Below are positions 16,857 to 30,960 of a stretch of 64,000 nucleotides of DNA, piece after piece. Position numbers and translations under genes: made by a program. This stretch comes from Dimorphilus gyrociliatus (Eukaryota > Annelida > Polychaeta > Dinophilidae), in the NCBI GenBank assembly GCA_904063045.1, contig CAJFCJ010000013.1:1160156-1224155 (forward strand). Reading direction: 5' to 3'. Every line of letters begins with the position of its first letter. Position 1 is the first letter of the stretch. Below the pieces are notes generated by a model. The model did not search any database. It saw only the letters and a program-made list of their open reading frames with translations, and had not been told where the DNA came from.

Positions 16857-17880
16857 TTATTTCTGAATCTTCGCCATTTCGTTCTTTTGCACCTGAAAGA
16901 TACGAAAATTTCAATAGCATCCTAAATAGAACGTTCTGTTCTTTTTTCTGCAAAAGCACTGAAATACGAAATCTTAAGAGCAATCTGGTAAAAGTGAATA
17001 GCCACCAATATAATAAAAATTATTATATAATAATTTACTAAAGAAAGGAAATGTACAAAAGCTTCAGCTTTTATCGTTCCGATTTGTCTGACTAAAATGG
17101 CGACGCTTACAGACAATTATACCATAAATTTTCTCTCAAAAGCTCTCTTATTGGAGCAATCGAAAGATTTCTTTAAAGAAATTCATACCTTTAGAACATA
17201 GTTTGGTAGAAACGTTGATTTTTGCCTCTCTGCTACGATTCTAGATCATTAAATACGGCTCTTAAACGAGCCCAAACAATCCCTACAACATCCCGTTCTA
17301 CACTGTTTTTTAGCTAACAGCCGCTTGCTTGCGCTGACGTTCGACAGGGATGTTGCTGGAAAGTTTCGTATAAAATATTTTTCACCTGAAAAATAAAATA
17401 TAACGTTTTTAAAATAAAAATTAAATGATAGATAATTTTTTTAAAAAATGTTTCGTAAAAATATGTCACGATTTCCGATTTACAATAAGCGCTCTTTATT
17501 TAAAATTAAGAACTATTTAAAATCCGTACATCTTTTTGCAAAACACAACGTCGCAATTTAGATTTTTGTATATTAAATTTCATGTATTAAAAAAAAACCA
17601 ACATCTCATAGTTGAATATTCATTTTTTTTGTATATTATACAAATTGTACACAGTTAAATAGATAAATTTTTTAAAACAAAACATAAATGTGCATTCAAA
17701 GAAGTTAAAATAGCCAGCTCCCAATAATGAAAAAATTATAGAAGCAAAAAGGATGGCTCCGATTACATAATTTTTTAAAAGTCAAGTGAAATTATAAGTA
17801 TTTCACTTGTATATACGATGAGCAAGTAAAAATGTCCATGTATTCTATTGGAAAACTTCTTGGAATAGCGGTTAAACAAG
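16857..17880. other. HIPK 5' region and TAO kinase 3' flank
   Basis: No coding potential beyond short chance frames. Splice-like signals on the minus strand (donor near 17112, acceptor near 16893) suggest a HIPK 5' UTR intron. 17400-17870 is very AT-rich and is probably TAO kinase 3' UTR. Confidence 0.5.
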
Positions 17881-20800
17881 TCAATTATCATTTCCATGAT
17901 GCAAATGATATTGCAGAGTGGGCGAAGGAGCACTAGCAGATTGAAGGGAAGGTAAAGATGAAGAAAGTGACATCATTGAACCCTGAATAGATAGCTCATC
18001 CATATCTACCCCATCTTCGTGGATAATCAGACTCTCCTCTGCAATCTTATTTATATCCAATCCGCAATCAACTACTTTCTGATCGAACTCATTTAATTCC
18101 CTTCCTTGTCTCTCGTGTAAGTCTCTTGAGCTTTGGCGACGTTGAGCATCGAACGCCATTATCTCTTCATCCAATTTTTCCTCCAACAGAATTCTACGAA
18201 CGCTAACTTTCTCCTCCAGTTGCTTACGCTCCAACTTATGTTGCCTCTGCATTTGCTCCAAACGATTTCCTTGATAAGCTTGCAGCAATTCTAATTCTTG
18301 GTTAAGCTTTTGAGTTAACTCTCTTGCTTCTCTTTCAATGTTATCGTTCAATTTACGTTCTTCACTCGTTTTCATGTCTTGTATGGATTTAATATATTGG
18401 CCTTCCACCTCGTGATTTTTATGCTTTTGATCCTCAGCCAATCTTGTAATTAGTTCCTTTTGTTCAGGTTTAGAATTCGTTTTCGCTACTCGTTGCATCT
18501 TTAGAACCTTATACTGCTGTTCTATAGTTTGAATAGCGTTTTTCTTCAGTTTCATAATTTCCATTTCTCTCTTTCTAACAAGGCTTGGGTGATTTTTCTT
18601 CTCTTGATGGTGCCTCTTATGCATCTCTTTCAGAGCATTTGAATTGTACTGTTCTTGATTTTCTTTCTCAGTGCGATGTAGGGTTCTAATATGATCCTCT
18701 TTAAGCCGATGAAGGTGGGACATGTGCCAGAACTCGAACTCTTGAGTCGACTCATGCTGTTTAGTACACATTTGATGTTTCTCTGAAATATGATTACTTC
18801 TTTTCTCAATTCTAATTTCCAGTTGTCGAAGCTCCAATTGATGAAGTCGTAGCAGTTGCTTACGTTGGCATATTTTCATCTGCGTCTTTAAGAAATGTTC
18901 TTTTTGACCTGATTCATAATTTTCTTTGACGTTCATATCTGCTACTAATTCTTCTTTTTGTCTAACCATCTGTTGTTCTTTCTCTTTTTTAGGAGTAGAG
19001 CTGCCAGTTAAACTCTTACGAATGGCTTCTTTTTTTGCTTTATAATTCTTTTGCAAAATTGTTTTAAATTCTTTCATTTCCGATTCATGTTTAGATTGTA
19101 TCTGCTTATATAGTTTTCTTTCTCTTTGTTGAGCAGCTTTTTGCTATAAAACAGGAAACACAAAAAGGATTAATTAAATAATTTTTAATCTTCAAATTTA
19201 ATATATACAAATACGATTAAAGGATATTAAAAAAGCAATAATTAACCATTTTTTCTCTATCATGCTGTTGTTTTTGCAGTAACTTGTCAAAAAATTTTGT
19301 AAAAGTAGAATTTAATTGCTCCATTTCTTTATCTAGTTTCGACTTGAAATCTGACATTTCGGCCATTTGCTTATTTTCTAACTGCTTTTGCTCCTTATGT
19401 TGCTGTTTCCTCATATTTTTATAGCCTCGCATTTGTTCCTGAGCTCCATTGGCGTCGTGCTGTCTCTGTTTTATAGCAATATGTTTAGAATTAATTTTTC
19501 AACATTGTTTTTGTTTTTTACTTCCAACACTATAATGCAAGTTATAAGGCGTTTTATCTCTTTAAGATTTAAGTTTTATTTTACTTTACTTGCGTGTTGA
19601 TAAAGCGCTACAAAGTAAATATCCTTATTAAGTTCACTTACGTGCTCTTGTACAACCATTTTCCTTGGCTTTATAGTTTGGAAGTTTTCAAGTGCGCTAT
19701 CATTTGCCCGATCAGCACCCTACAGTGGAAAATATTTTTTAAAAAAATAACATACAAATATATAAAATATGGAAAAACAAAAATTTGCTAAAAATTTAAA
19801 AAGAAAAAAAAATGACCCTAATAATTGTTACAAATAAATATAAAGAAAATTTTTAAAATATACTATACAAAACAACAGAACATCCTTAGGCAAAACACTC
19901 GTGCAATAAATGTTCTATATATTCTTTGTTAAAGAATAATAAATAATAAGTATAAAATAAAAAAAAAATTAGCAAATAATAAGGAAAGAATTTGTGTATA
20001 ATGAAAATATTAAAAAGAAAACGGAATTAATGAAGAAAAAAAATATAGGTAATTAAGGAGAAAAGCACAGACTCTCACTTTTCCGTGAATATAACGTCTC
20101 TGTGTAAAACGTATATGGAAAAAACGGAACATTTTAAAAAAAAAACAACTTATACTGATACTGACCTGATGGAAGGACATATCATTCGGTACTTCACAAC
20201 TTCCGGCAGGTGGTTTAGCCTCTTCATGATTAATATAGTCCGAACTCTGAATACTTGTTCGACTCGTTAATGAGTTAGAATTACTGGATGTACTATCCTG
20301 TATGAATATTAGACAGGTTATTAATAGTACACTAACAGTAATCGAAAACTTACAATAGTAACGTCGCCTTCACCATCTATTCGACCGGGATTTGGTTCGA
20401 GTTCTTCACTGGCATGATCGTTTATCAATATCTTTCGCATTCTATAATGCTGGTCTAATTGCCTTACGGCTTCTTTGGTACGTTCTATAAGCTGCATAAG
20501 CACTACAGAATCGCTGTCTCTTCTATCACTAATAAATGGGTCATTTAGTAATTCTTTCGAGGTAGGACGATTTGTAGCATCCTTAATGAGGCACGATTCA
20601 ACAAAACCATTAAATCCTTCGCTCCATTTGGACCTAGCTTCACATAGCTTAGGCGAATCGCTTTGTGCAATGTGATACATTGCTGCCATAGAGTTCATAT
20701 GGAACAACGGTGGCTTTTTTTCTGCTAATTCAATACAGGTAATACCTAAAGACCATACGTCTGCTTTACAGTCATATAGCATCTCGTCCATTGAAGTTAT

Positions 20801-21645
20801 AACTTCTGGTGCCATCCAATAAGGTGTACCAATGAAGCTACTTGCTCTATTGACAAGTGATGCCGATCCAAAGTCGGCTAATTTCACTACTCCTCCTACG
20901 GCTAGTAATACATTACCAGCTTTAACATCGCGGTGAATAGCACCAAGTTCGAAATGCAAATAAACTAGAGCATTCAAAGCACCAGCACAGATGGCCCGAA
21001 TTTCATCCTCTTGAAGCGATTTTTTATGTACTTCTAAGATATCAAAAGCGGAACCCAGGCAGTATTCCATTGCAAGCTAGGAGAATATTAACGGTATTGT
21101 TCTTTTGTCTTTGAATTGATACATATCCATTATTAAAATATTACTTACCCAAACAACATGATCACGTAGGTAGCAGCATTCAAATTTGACGATGTTATCA
21201 TGTTTCAAGCATTTTAAAATTTTCACTTCCTTTTTAATATCTTCAAACCTCTGAAGAAAATAAGACGATTATAGTTATTATATATTATTATCTTAGATGG
21301 AAAACTATATTTAATTAATAAGAGATTTACCTCTTCAGCCTGCTTGCCAGTAACAACCATCTTTTTCAACGCAAAAACTTCTTTTGTAGAAGCTTTACGT
21401 GCCTATAAAAGAATTTTTAGACAGATCCTTATAGAAAATAAAATTAAATCTTACAAAATAGACAGCTCCGAAACTTCCATGGCCTATTTCTCGTAAATCA
21501 GTGAATAATTTTTCCGGATCTTCATTTAGAAATAGCCCCTTGGTAATTTCCTTTGTTAAAAATAAAAAATTTTAGTAAAATAATTTGGCAAATTGTAATG
21601 ATGTATTTTGTATATTACCTTGGCATTGTTACCAACTTTTGGCAT
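17881..21645 (-). CDS. TAOK: TAO kinase (thousand-and-one amino acid Ser/Thr kinase, TAOK)
   Basis: Nine exons: 21645-21619, 21550-21455, 21402-21331, 21250-21149, 21076-20354, 20297-20166, 19719-19642, 19465-19247, 19143-17881. All eight introns are phase 0; 903 residues. The kinase domain starts near residue 12: [26 protein letters not shown] (Lys), [26 protein letters not shown]. This is the STE20 family MAP3K that activates MKK3/6-p38 and also Hippo and microtubule signalling. After a Ser-rich linker (exon 6) the rest is a long Glu/Lys/Gln coiled coil characteristic of TAOKs ([41 protein letters not shown]). It ends soon after the coiled coil, lacking the long tail of vertebrate TAOK1/2. 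Divergent from HPD. Confidence 0.96.
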
Positions 21646-22403
21646 GTTTCTTGTAAAATGTCAACGATTTACAGACAAGCACCATTCTCGTTCACACCCA
21701 TAATGCTCAAATCATACTCTACTTGACTATCTGTGATAAAAACAACATATTTAAAATTTCAATCTTGAAATGCGAGACGTTCGAATCAACAGTTGGAAGA
21801 GAAGTAAGTGTATGCAAGATTTCCTACTTAAATAAACAATCAATGTTATGTAATAGCTCTGAAATTCAACATGTGGTAAATTGTTAAATTACATTATATC
21901 TTAAATTATTCTTAAAAGATTAAAGAATCCAAAAGATTGTATCTTTGAATAACGAAAAGGTTAATAAGCTTATAGATAACGCACATCACTTATCACATCG
22001 TGATTCATCTACACCAATAAAAAACATGAAAACTTTTTCATACATACCATTTAACATGAATTTCTTAGAGAATAATATTGTCAGAATCTATTTAATAAAC
22101 AACAAATAATCAATACAAATATTTTAATGTAGATTTGAGCAATATTTCGGTGAGGGCAGCTTGTAAGATATCTACGAACGGAAGTTTTTCATTGATTGTT
22201 AGTGGGACTTTCGTATTTATAAATTTAAAAACTTTTTAAAAATACTGCTTAAATAACAAAGAATATTTAAAATTCGCATAATGTCAATTTAAAAATTTTT
22301 TTTATTTGGTCGAATACGAAAATGCGCATAATATAGAACTCTCGCTCCCAGAGTTTAAAACTATTTCCGTTGTAGCTGGGAGAACGCACGCAGATCACCC
22401 GAC
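21646..22403. other. Divergent upstream region of TAO kinase (-) and HPD (+)
   Basis: AT-rich, no open frame of note. Should contain both promoters; no canonical TATA box near either start. Confidence 0.5.
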
Positions 22404-24244
<1,841 letters not shown>

Positions 24245-24824
24245 GCGAAAGAAAATACTATATGCATATTATCTCCGTGGTGAATGAAATTTAGAGTAAC
24301 ATGAGTGCAATAATAATACATATGAATATAATGTAGTGCCATCTTCAACCAAAATAGTTCAATACAATATTCATGAAAATAACTAATGGTTTTATTTTAA
24401 CTCGACGAAATGCCATTAAACATACATGACTAGCTTCGTTCGTTTTTACAACAAATCACATGCAGAATATTGAAAGGAATGTCGAGTTGGTAAGAGGTTA
24501 AATCTATATAGAATCTGAAAAACACTAATCTTCACGCACGTACAACTATTTGTCAACTGCTGCCGTATCTGAAACACATTACAATTAGCCTAAAAGTATA
24601 CTTTTGGAATCTTAAATGATATTAAACGCAACACAAATGTAGGGAATTTCTGATGGAATCACAAGAGTCAATAAAGCAGAGGCAGCCAAAATATTAGTGC
24701 AAGCAAAGTTTAACAGATTAACAGGAATATTCTAAGAATATTCTAATTCTAGTAAGATATAGAACGACTAGTCAAATTATCTTTTAAAGTACAGGACTAA
24801 AAGTGAACAAGGAAAAAAAGCACT
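24245..24824. other. 3' flanks of HPD and DNAJC5, no gene seen
   Basis: 580 nt between convergent genes. A short run with Ala/Leu potential near 24640-24740 has no start and no family match. Confidence 0.5.
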
Positions 24825-25917
24825 TCAACTCTCAGCCCCATACGTTTGTGGTTTACCGGCGCTAGATATAGCCGTACTTTCGTTAGCTCCAGATGTAGAA
24901 TAAGGTTGACTTGTAATAGCATCGCTAAATCCTCCAGCTTGCTTAGCATCACCATGTTGGGGTGACTGATGTGGAGAACCTGCGTCACTGCTTAAATCTT
25001 CCTGTTGCTAAATTTAAGAAAAAAATAAATATACATATATATATATATATACTGTGTATATTAGCTTACATATAAGTTAGCAGTATCCTCGTCAGGATGA
25101 GGCGGCTGTGGCTTATATTTTCCGCAGCAGAAGTTGCAACAGCAACAGCAACAACAGCATCCAAAGTAACAAAGTGTTATGACGCCGCAGAACATGAACA
25201 TACACTGAAAAATATTCATTAGTAATAAGATATTATGAATGCACAATGTAGGAAAGATATACCTTGACAACCGGTGAACTGAGAACGAAATAGGTGTTGA
25301 CATATTCTTCCCCGAATTGTTCAGCTACGTATAATCCTAAACTACCGTATCGGTCGTAAATACCCCGTTTGGTTGTATCAGAAAGCACTGAATGAGCATA
25401 ATTGATTTCTTTAAACTGAAAAAAATGGTTGGTACTTTCAATTAATGGTTCCGTATAGAGTAGGTAACATGTGGTTCGCTTAAATAATAATAGTATATTT
25501 ATAAAGTTTACCATTTCAGTGGCTTGAGGATTATCCGGATTCTTGTCCGGATGATATTTTAAGGCCAACTATGAATAAAAAAATAGAATTAATACAAGAA
25601 ATTTCAATGATAACATCTACAGTTACCTTCCGGTACGCCTTCTTAATTTCATCTGGTGTGCTACTTTTCTCTAAATTCAAAGTTTGATACAGCGTCAGAC
25701 CCGAAGTCCTAGAGTTGAAAAAATATTTTAATAAATGATTAATCAGAATCACCCAGAATTAAGCTATGTAAATGCGTAATTTCGGTGAAGTTGAAGTTCT
25801 CATATCCTTTTAACTTTAGATATAAATAGTAAAAATGAATTATAAACAATCAACCTGCCTCTTATTTATCTGAAAAATTGATACTTACGACATACTCCTT
25901 CCCCGTTGTGTAGTCAT
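24825..25917 (-). CDS. DNAJC5: Cysteine string protein, DNAJC5
   Basis: Synaptic-vesicle co-chaperone that stimulates Hsc70 to keep SNAREs (SNAP-25) folded. Exons 25917-25889, 25708-25627, 25568-25512, 25415-25263, 25204-25070, 25007-24825; 212 residues. N-terminal [20 protein letters not shown] keeps the region phosphorylated by PKA in vertebrates. J domain: [21 protein letters not shown] with the HPD motif at residues 43-45, [15 protein letters not shown] and VNTYFVLSS linker. The cysteine string follows (CMFMFCG..., then eight consecutive Cys, then NFCCGKYKP), a palmitoylated membrane anchor. The tail is Ser/Gly/Gln-rich. A diverged paralogue with the same exon layout lies at 37283-38201. 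Confidence 0.97.
25031..25050. repeat. Short (AT)n run in a DNAJC5 intron
   Basis: AT dinucleotides in the last intron. Confidence 0.7.
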
Positions 25918-27238
25918 TATGAGACGTAGTGCAAATTCTTTCCTAGACAATTACAAAAATGTATTCATCAGATCATGACTGCGCCATATTGCGGTTTTAA
26001 TGCGCATGCGCGAAAAATATAACTTAGAGCGGGAAATCAAGCAAGCGTAAACATCAAATCGTTACATTTTTGTTTCTTTTCGAGTATAATATATAAGAAA
26101 TGAATATTGAATGAAGTATAAAACAAAAATAGATTATTTATTATTCAGACTCTATAATTATTGTCATTCTACCAGTATTGTTCTTAAAATAGGTTGATAT
26201 AAGATAGCTCTTTACAAAGAAGGAGTGAATGCTAAAAAATATTTAAGCGGGTTTTTACCTTGATTAAATGAAAAAATTATAGAAGCAGCGAGCTGAAAGA
26301 ATAGTAAATAACTATTATTATAAATTTTTAAAACATATATTTTATAAGTCATTGACGTTCGAGATTTATAATCGAGCCCCATTTCACTTTATGCAAACCC
26401 AAACTAATTATGTTATTTATTCATAATATAAACAAAGAAATTTAATATTTAAGAGAATATCCTATATATTTCCTAAATTCCTTTTCGTAACTAAACGTGA
26501 CAAAAGTAAAAAAAAAAAAGATTCTCAAAATAGAACATTTTAAAATTAGATAAAAGAATAACATTTTCAAAAAACTTTTGTAAAAAGGTTTAATTAAAAA
26601 AGACTAAAATAATTTATGACAAATATTGTAATTATTCTAAAAATAGTAAATATCTAAAGTAAACAAAATACAGTAGACTTTTTGAGACAAAAAGTTTACC
26701 TAATCTAAAAAAAATTGTTATAGACAGTACTTTATGGGATTAGGGCAAAAAATAAGAAAAAAAAGGGATCACTAAAATATAAATGATGCAAAAATGAAGA
26801 CTTTTCGCCAATAAATTACGATAAATGACAGATAATTCTTATAAAAAATAACCTGCCTTTCGGAGTAACAACTGGAAATATTTCTAAGCCAACAGCTTGA
26901 AAATAGAAAGCAATAGGTTAACTGAATCTTATGCTATATTAAAAAAAAATTGAAATCCTTGTTTGAAATTCAAAGTTATATTATATAGATACGGAACGCA
27001 AGTTTCAAAGTCAAACAATACTGGTAGAGTGTGTGACCTTAAAACATTCAAGGCCATTGAAGAACGGTTTGTTTGAAAATATTAAAAAAAGCAACTTTAA
27101 TATACTTGGTTGTAAAGATCATTTTCAAAAAGATTATCAACAGAGGAAATTAATCCATAATTTTTTAAGAAAAATTAAAATATACAATTCTTTATTTAGT
27201 AATAAGTACTGAAATGGTAATATCGCCCAAATTGTATC
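25918..27238. other. Divergent upstream region of DNAJC5 (-) and FASTK gene (+)
   Basis: 1.3 kb, very AT-rich with A-runs and many stops. I see no gene. A minus-strand donor-like context near 25950 could mark a DNAJC5 5' UTR. Confidence 0.5.
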
Positions 27239-30045
27239 ATGTTCAGAAAATTCGGCAACTTTAAAGTCATTAATCGACTTCATCATGGGCTCTTCATTAG
27301 CAGGAATATTACTATTGATATTGGTTCAGACTTTTTCACCTCATCTTATCAACATCTTGATAATTTAGTAACGTCAACATCTAGGCCTCAACATGTGGTA
27401 GAAGATATTAGCAGGCTCTGCAATAAAAGATATGAAGAGTTAAACAAGCTTCCTCATCTTCATAAGAATCCCTCTGTGGCTTATATTCAACTTCTATTGA
27501 ATGAGCAACTTCCGACAGTAACCAATGATATTCAGACAAATGTAAACTTTATTGAAGCTAAGAATATTATAACTAAGAACAGTAGCAATCTATCTTCGAC
27601 TGAGCTTGTAGAAGCTACTTATAATCTTCTTCTTCTCGGTGAAAACCCCAGTGATGAGTTTATGTCCAGATTGATGACCGACTGTGCTATGAAATCTTCA
27701 GAATTTGATATAAAAGAGATATTATTGTTTACCGAGCTATTAAGAAGTGCTAACAAGTCTATTCTCTGGTGGGGTAAACCCGTCTTGGATCGTCTACTAT
27801 TACACGTCAGAGATAATAATAGAATATGGAAAGAAGCTGATGTAAGATATTTGTGTCGGTCGGTAATTAATTTATATACAATATTGTCCGACGAGGGCCT
27901 CTACGAATTAAGTAAAAGAGTCTTTGAACTATCCAAAATTCCGGGATTCCTTGATGATATTGAAAATGCATCTTCTCTGATAAGAACGACAAGCCAATTT
28001 TCGTACAAATTTAGGGAAAGTCATTATAGAACAGAAGTAAGAAAATCTCTTCAAGACATTATTAATCAAACGTATCCACTTATATCTACCATGAAATCGG
28101 ATCATATAGCTGAAATATGTCATAGTCTTAAATCTTGTATGTTCTATCAAGCTCCTTTTTCTGACGAAGCTCAGAGGCGAGCTGTTGAACTTTTAAACAG
28201 AGATCTACCTGTTAAAGAAATATCTAATCTGTATTTTGCTCTAAATGCCCGAACTCCATCTGACATCGTTTACTTATTCGAGCAAGCAATTCTACCTCGC
28301 TTTAACGATATGGATATTGTTCTTTTATCGAATATTGCCCTGTGCTTGAATGATAGTAATTGTTCAAATACTGATGTTATTTATAAATTTCAAGAGCAAG
28401 TTGCACGTCACGCTAACCTATTGACGAAGTATGTTTCTCGATACGAGAAAGTCATAAAATTTATTGTCAGACGTAAATTTATAGACGTTAAACATCAAGA
28501 GAAGTTCACCGACGCTCTTATGAACAATCTAGAAAAGCAACAGTTTCTTGGTAACTGGATTATGCCAAAAATATGTTCCTACCTCATCTCAGCTTGTACA
28601 ACACAATTATCCGACAACCTTTACGACAAGTTATTGAATGCTATGCATAGGTGGTCTTTCTCTGGGTTATATAAGCTTGCGTCCGGCCTCAATATGATTG
28701 ACAGACAACATAACCAGGTGCTTCAGCGTCAGATATCTAATATTAAGCGTCATTTACATTCAACTATTGCTCAGAAGATTGATAATGAGAAGAATATTAG
28801 CATTGACTATCTCTATCAATTAGCAACTGGACTGATTGTTTTTAATAAAAGTCGAGATTCAGTTCTCACTGAAAAGGTGATGGGTAAATTTGTCGAAAGC
28901 ACTAAAAACCTAGATCCAATTTCTGTCAATAAAGTTGCTCGTACGTTTAGGGATCTTCGCTATCACCTTCCACCAGTCTACGACAATCTTATTGACTATA
29001 CAATTAATTGTAATAATCAAGAACTTAATCTTACATCCGTTATGAACGTCTTAAGAAGTTGTGCTCTCGTCAACTACAAACCTAAGAACTTCAACGCTTT
29101 TCTTGATATCATTTTTCATTTTTACAAGGAGCTTAGGGAAAATAATTCAATTTTAGCTCAATTGAACTGCCTTCAGAATTTGGCTCTTTTAGAAGTCTTC
29201 CCAATTCATATTTTATCCGAAATGTTCACTTTGTCTAGCATTAGCCTAATTGATGAATTTATGGATAAAAACCCACAATCCAGATCGGAGATATTGCGAT
29301 TGCTCTTTTGCTTAAATAGAGCTATTATTTTGGAATGTCCTAGTTTAAATATTCCTTGGTTCATGGAATACTATTCTAAAGAGTTTCGTTCACGTAAGTA
29401 GAACGGCCGATATATTCTATTACCATGCATCATTATACTGTATTGTTTAAATTGAATAGTTGATTATCGTTTTTTAATGATTGAATATTAATGATAGGCC
29501 CATCCCGTCTGTCTCCGTTTAATGAACGATTCCTGAGAGAGGTGAATAATGCACTTGTGGATTTACTGAATGGAAAAGAGTATTTCAGATCTTCAGTGGA
29601 TAGCCCATATTATCATCAAATAAGTATGTATCAATAATACATAATAGATTTTGGTCTTTTTCGTTGTTTTTTACATGTAAGATTTTCTTTTGCAGGTTAT
29701 GAGTGCATTTTGGACGATAAAAAAAGACCAGTAGAGGTGTCAGGAGCAGATATTCCTGTGAGAGAAGATTGGGATAGGTTTGTAGAAGAAAAATACGAAA
29801 TTTTATAGGATGATGAGGAGAGATTTTGCCCTATTCCTAACAGATTAGCAATTTTGACTCTATTTGAAAACAACTATTGCTACGATTCTCATCGTTTGAC
29901 TGGAAATTTCTCTGTTCGAAACAAACATTTAAATATATTAGGATATCGAGTAATTGAAGTTCCATATTTCGAGTGGTTTTCTATGGGTTTAAGTGATTGG
30001 AAGTCAAAAGTGCATTATTTAAGAAAAAAATTGTTTTTTGAATAG
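27239..30045 (+). CDS. FAST kinase domain protein with C-terminal RAP domain (mitochondrial RNA processing)
   Basis: Exons 27239-29393, 29498-29623, 29696-29757, 29809-30045; 859 residues. The N-terminus is basic and Ser/Phe-rich without acids (MFRKFGNFKVINRLHHGLFI), consistent with mitochondrial import. The body is alpha-helical repeat sequence typical of FASTK proteins. The C-terminus is a RAP domain: NRLAILTLFENNYCYD..., NILGYRVIEVPYFEW. Family members bind and process mitochondrial transcripts; the RAP domain resembles an endonuclease fold. An in-frame TAG at 29806-29808 is most simply the 3' end of a 51-nt phase-0 intron (CCT|GTGAGA...TTATAG|GAT) rather than a nonsense mutation. Which FASTKD paralogue it corresponds to cannot be said by eye. 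Confidence 0.85.
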
Positions 30046-30219
30046 TTTTTTGTTAAATATAAAATTGAAAATATGAATTTATATCTCTATTTTTCGAAGT
30101 CCGTGTATATTTTTTGTATAGAAAATCATTAGTCTTTAAGTGGAACAATTCCATCAAGGCATCATCGAGGTAAGTTGTTTGTTGTTTTTGAGTTGTTACC
30201 TCGCGTGTCAGCCAAAACG

Positions 30220-30275
30220 TATATAAAGGGTGCCGTTTTCAGTCACAGTTAGGAGACCAAATTGGTTGGTCTCTT
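30220..30275 (+). promoter_or_regulatory. TATA-box promoter with 5' hairpin
   Basis: TATATAAAGG at 30220-30229 with GC-richer flanks, followed by TTTTCAGTCACAGT. A perfect 7-bp stem (AGACCAA at 30254-30260, TTGGTCT at 30266-30272, 5-nt loop) lies where the RNA would begin. A GTAAGT donor and pyrimidine-rich acceptor follow within 120 nt. The downstream product is unclear. Confidence 0.5.
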
Positions 30276-30429
30276 CACTCTTTGGTTATCAGCTCTAGTA
30301 AGTTGAAATTTCTTTTTTCGAGTATTTCTGGTTACATAACTTTCGTTTTTTACAGAAAAAGTAGACAACTAGAGTATTATAGTACTTGAAACTCTGAAGA
30401 GGGCCCAATGCCTGCTGTTGTCTTTAACG

Positions 30430-30960
30430 CTTCATTTAGTTGGGCAAATTCTGGTCATTGGTACTCCCCAGCTGTTGGAAACTCCCAATGACTTGAACTG
30501 ACGAACATATTCTCTTGTGTTCACTCCTGTATTCGCGCTATTATTGGCGACGATATGTTGTGGATTCAACAATTGTCGAGTAATAGAGAGTACAATTAGT
30601 GCCTACTAAAAATGAAGGGTGCATCTTCTTTTTTTTTACTGCAAGTGTCGAAATTGAACCTACTCCTCTCCTTGACCAACCTCAACCTTCATTTTTCTCC
30701 AATGTGTCACGTTAAATCACAATGTGTTTGGTATTAACAATCGTGGTAGTGTGGTACAATTGGTAGCTACGGGAACTGGAGAATACATCTTCTTTTTTTA
30801 CACGCAAACGTCTAAACAAAGACAATCACTTTTTTGTCTAAATACCGAAAGCACTTTTTCAAGTTCGGCTGCAAGTTCTCGTCATCAGTACCGCCTTCGT
30901 ATTAACTGCGATAAAGTACTTGGATAAGTATTTGTCCAGTAATATGAGGGAAACTGATGC
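30430..30960 (+). repeat. Degenerate internal repeats downstream of the 30.2 kb promoter
   Basis: Segments recur with about 70-80 percent identity by eye. AATTCTGGTCATTGGTACT near 30448 resembles AGTTCTCGTCATCAGTACC near 30874. CATCTTCTTTTTTTTTACTGCAA near 30622 resembles CATCTTCTTTTTTTACACGCAA near 30787. TTGTCGAGTAATAGAGAG near 30575 resembles TTGTCCAGTAATATGAGG near 30933. The offsets differ, so the copies are not a clean tandem. Confidence 0.4.

Noticed and set aside
29758-29808. Nonsense mutation or pseudogene in the FASTK gene
   Set aside because: The TAG is the last three bases of a 51-nt GT..AG interval that splices in frame, and 51 nt is within the range of other introns here (53, 59, 60, 61 nt).
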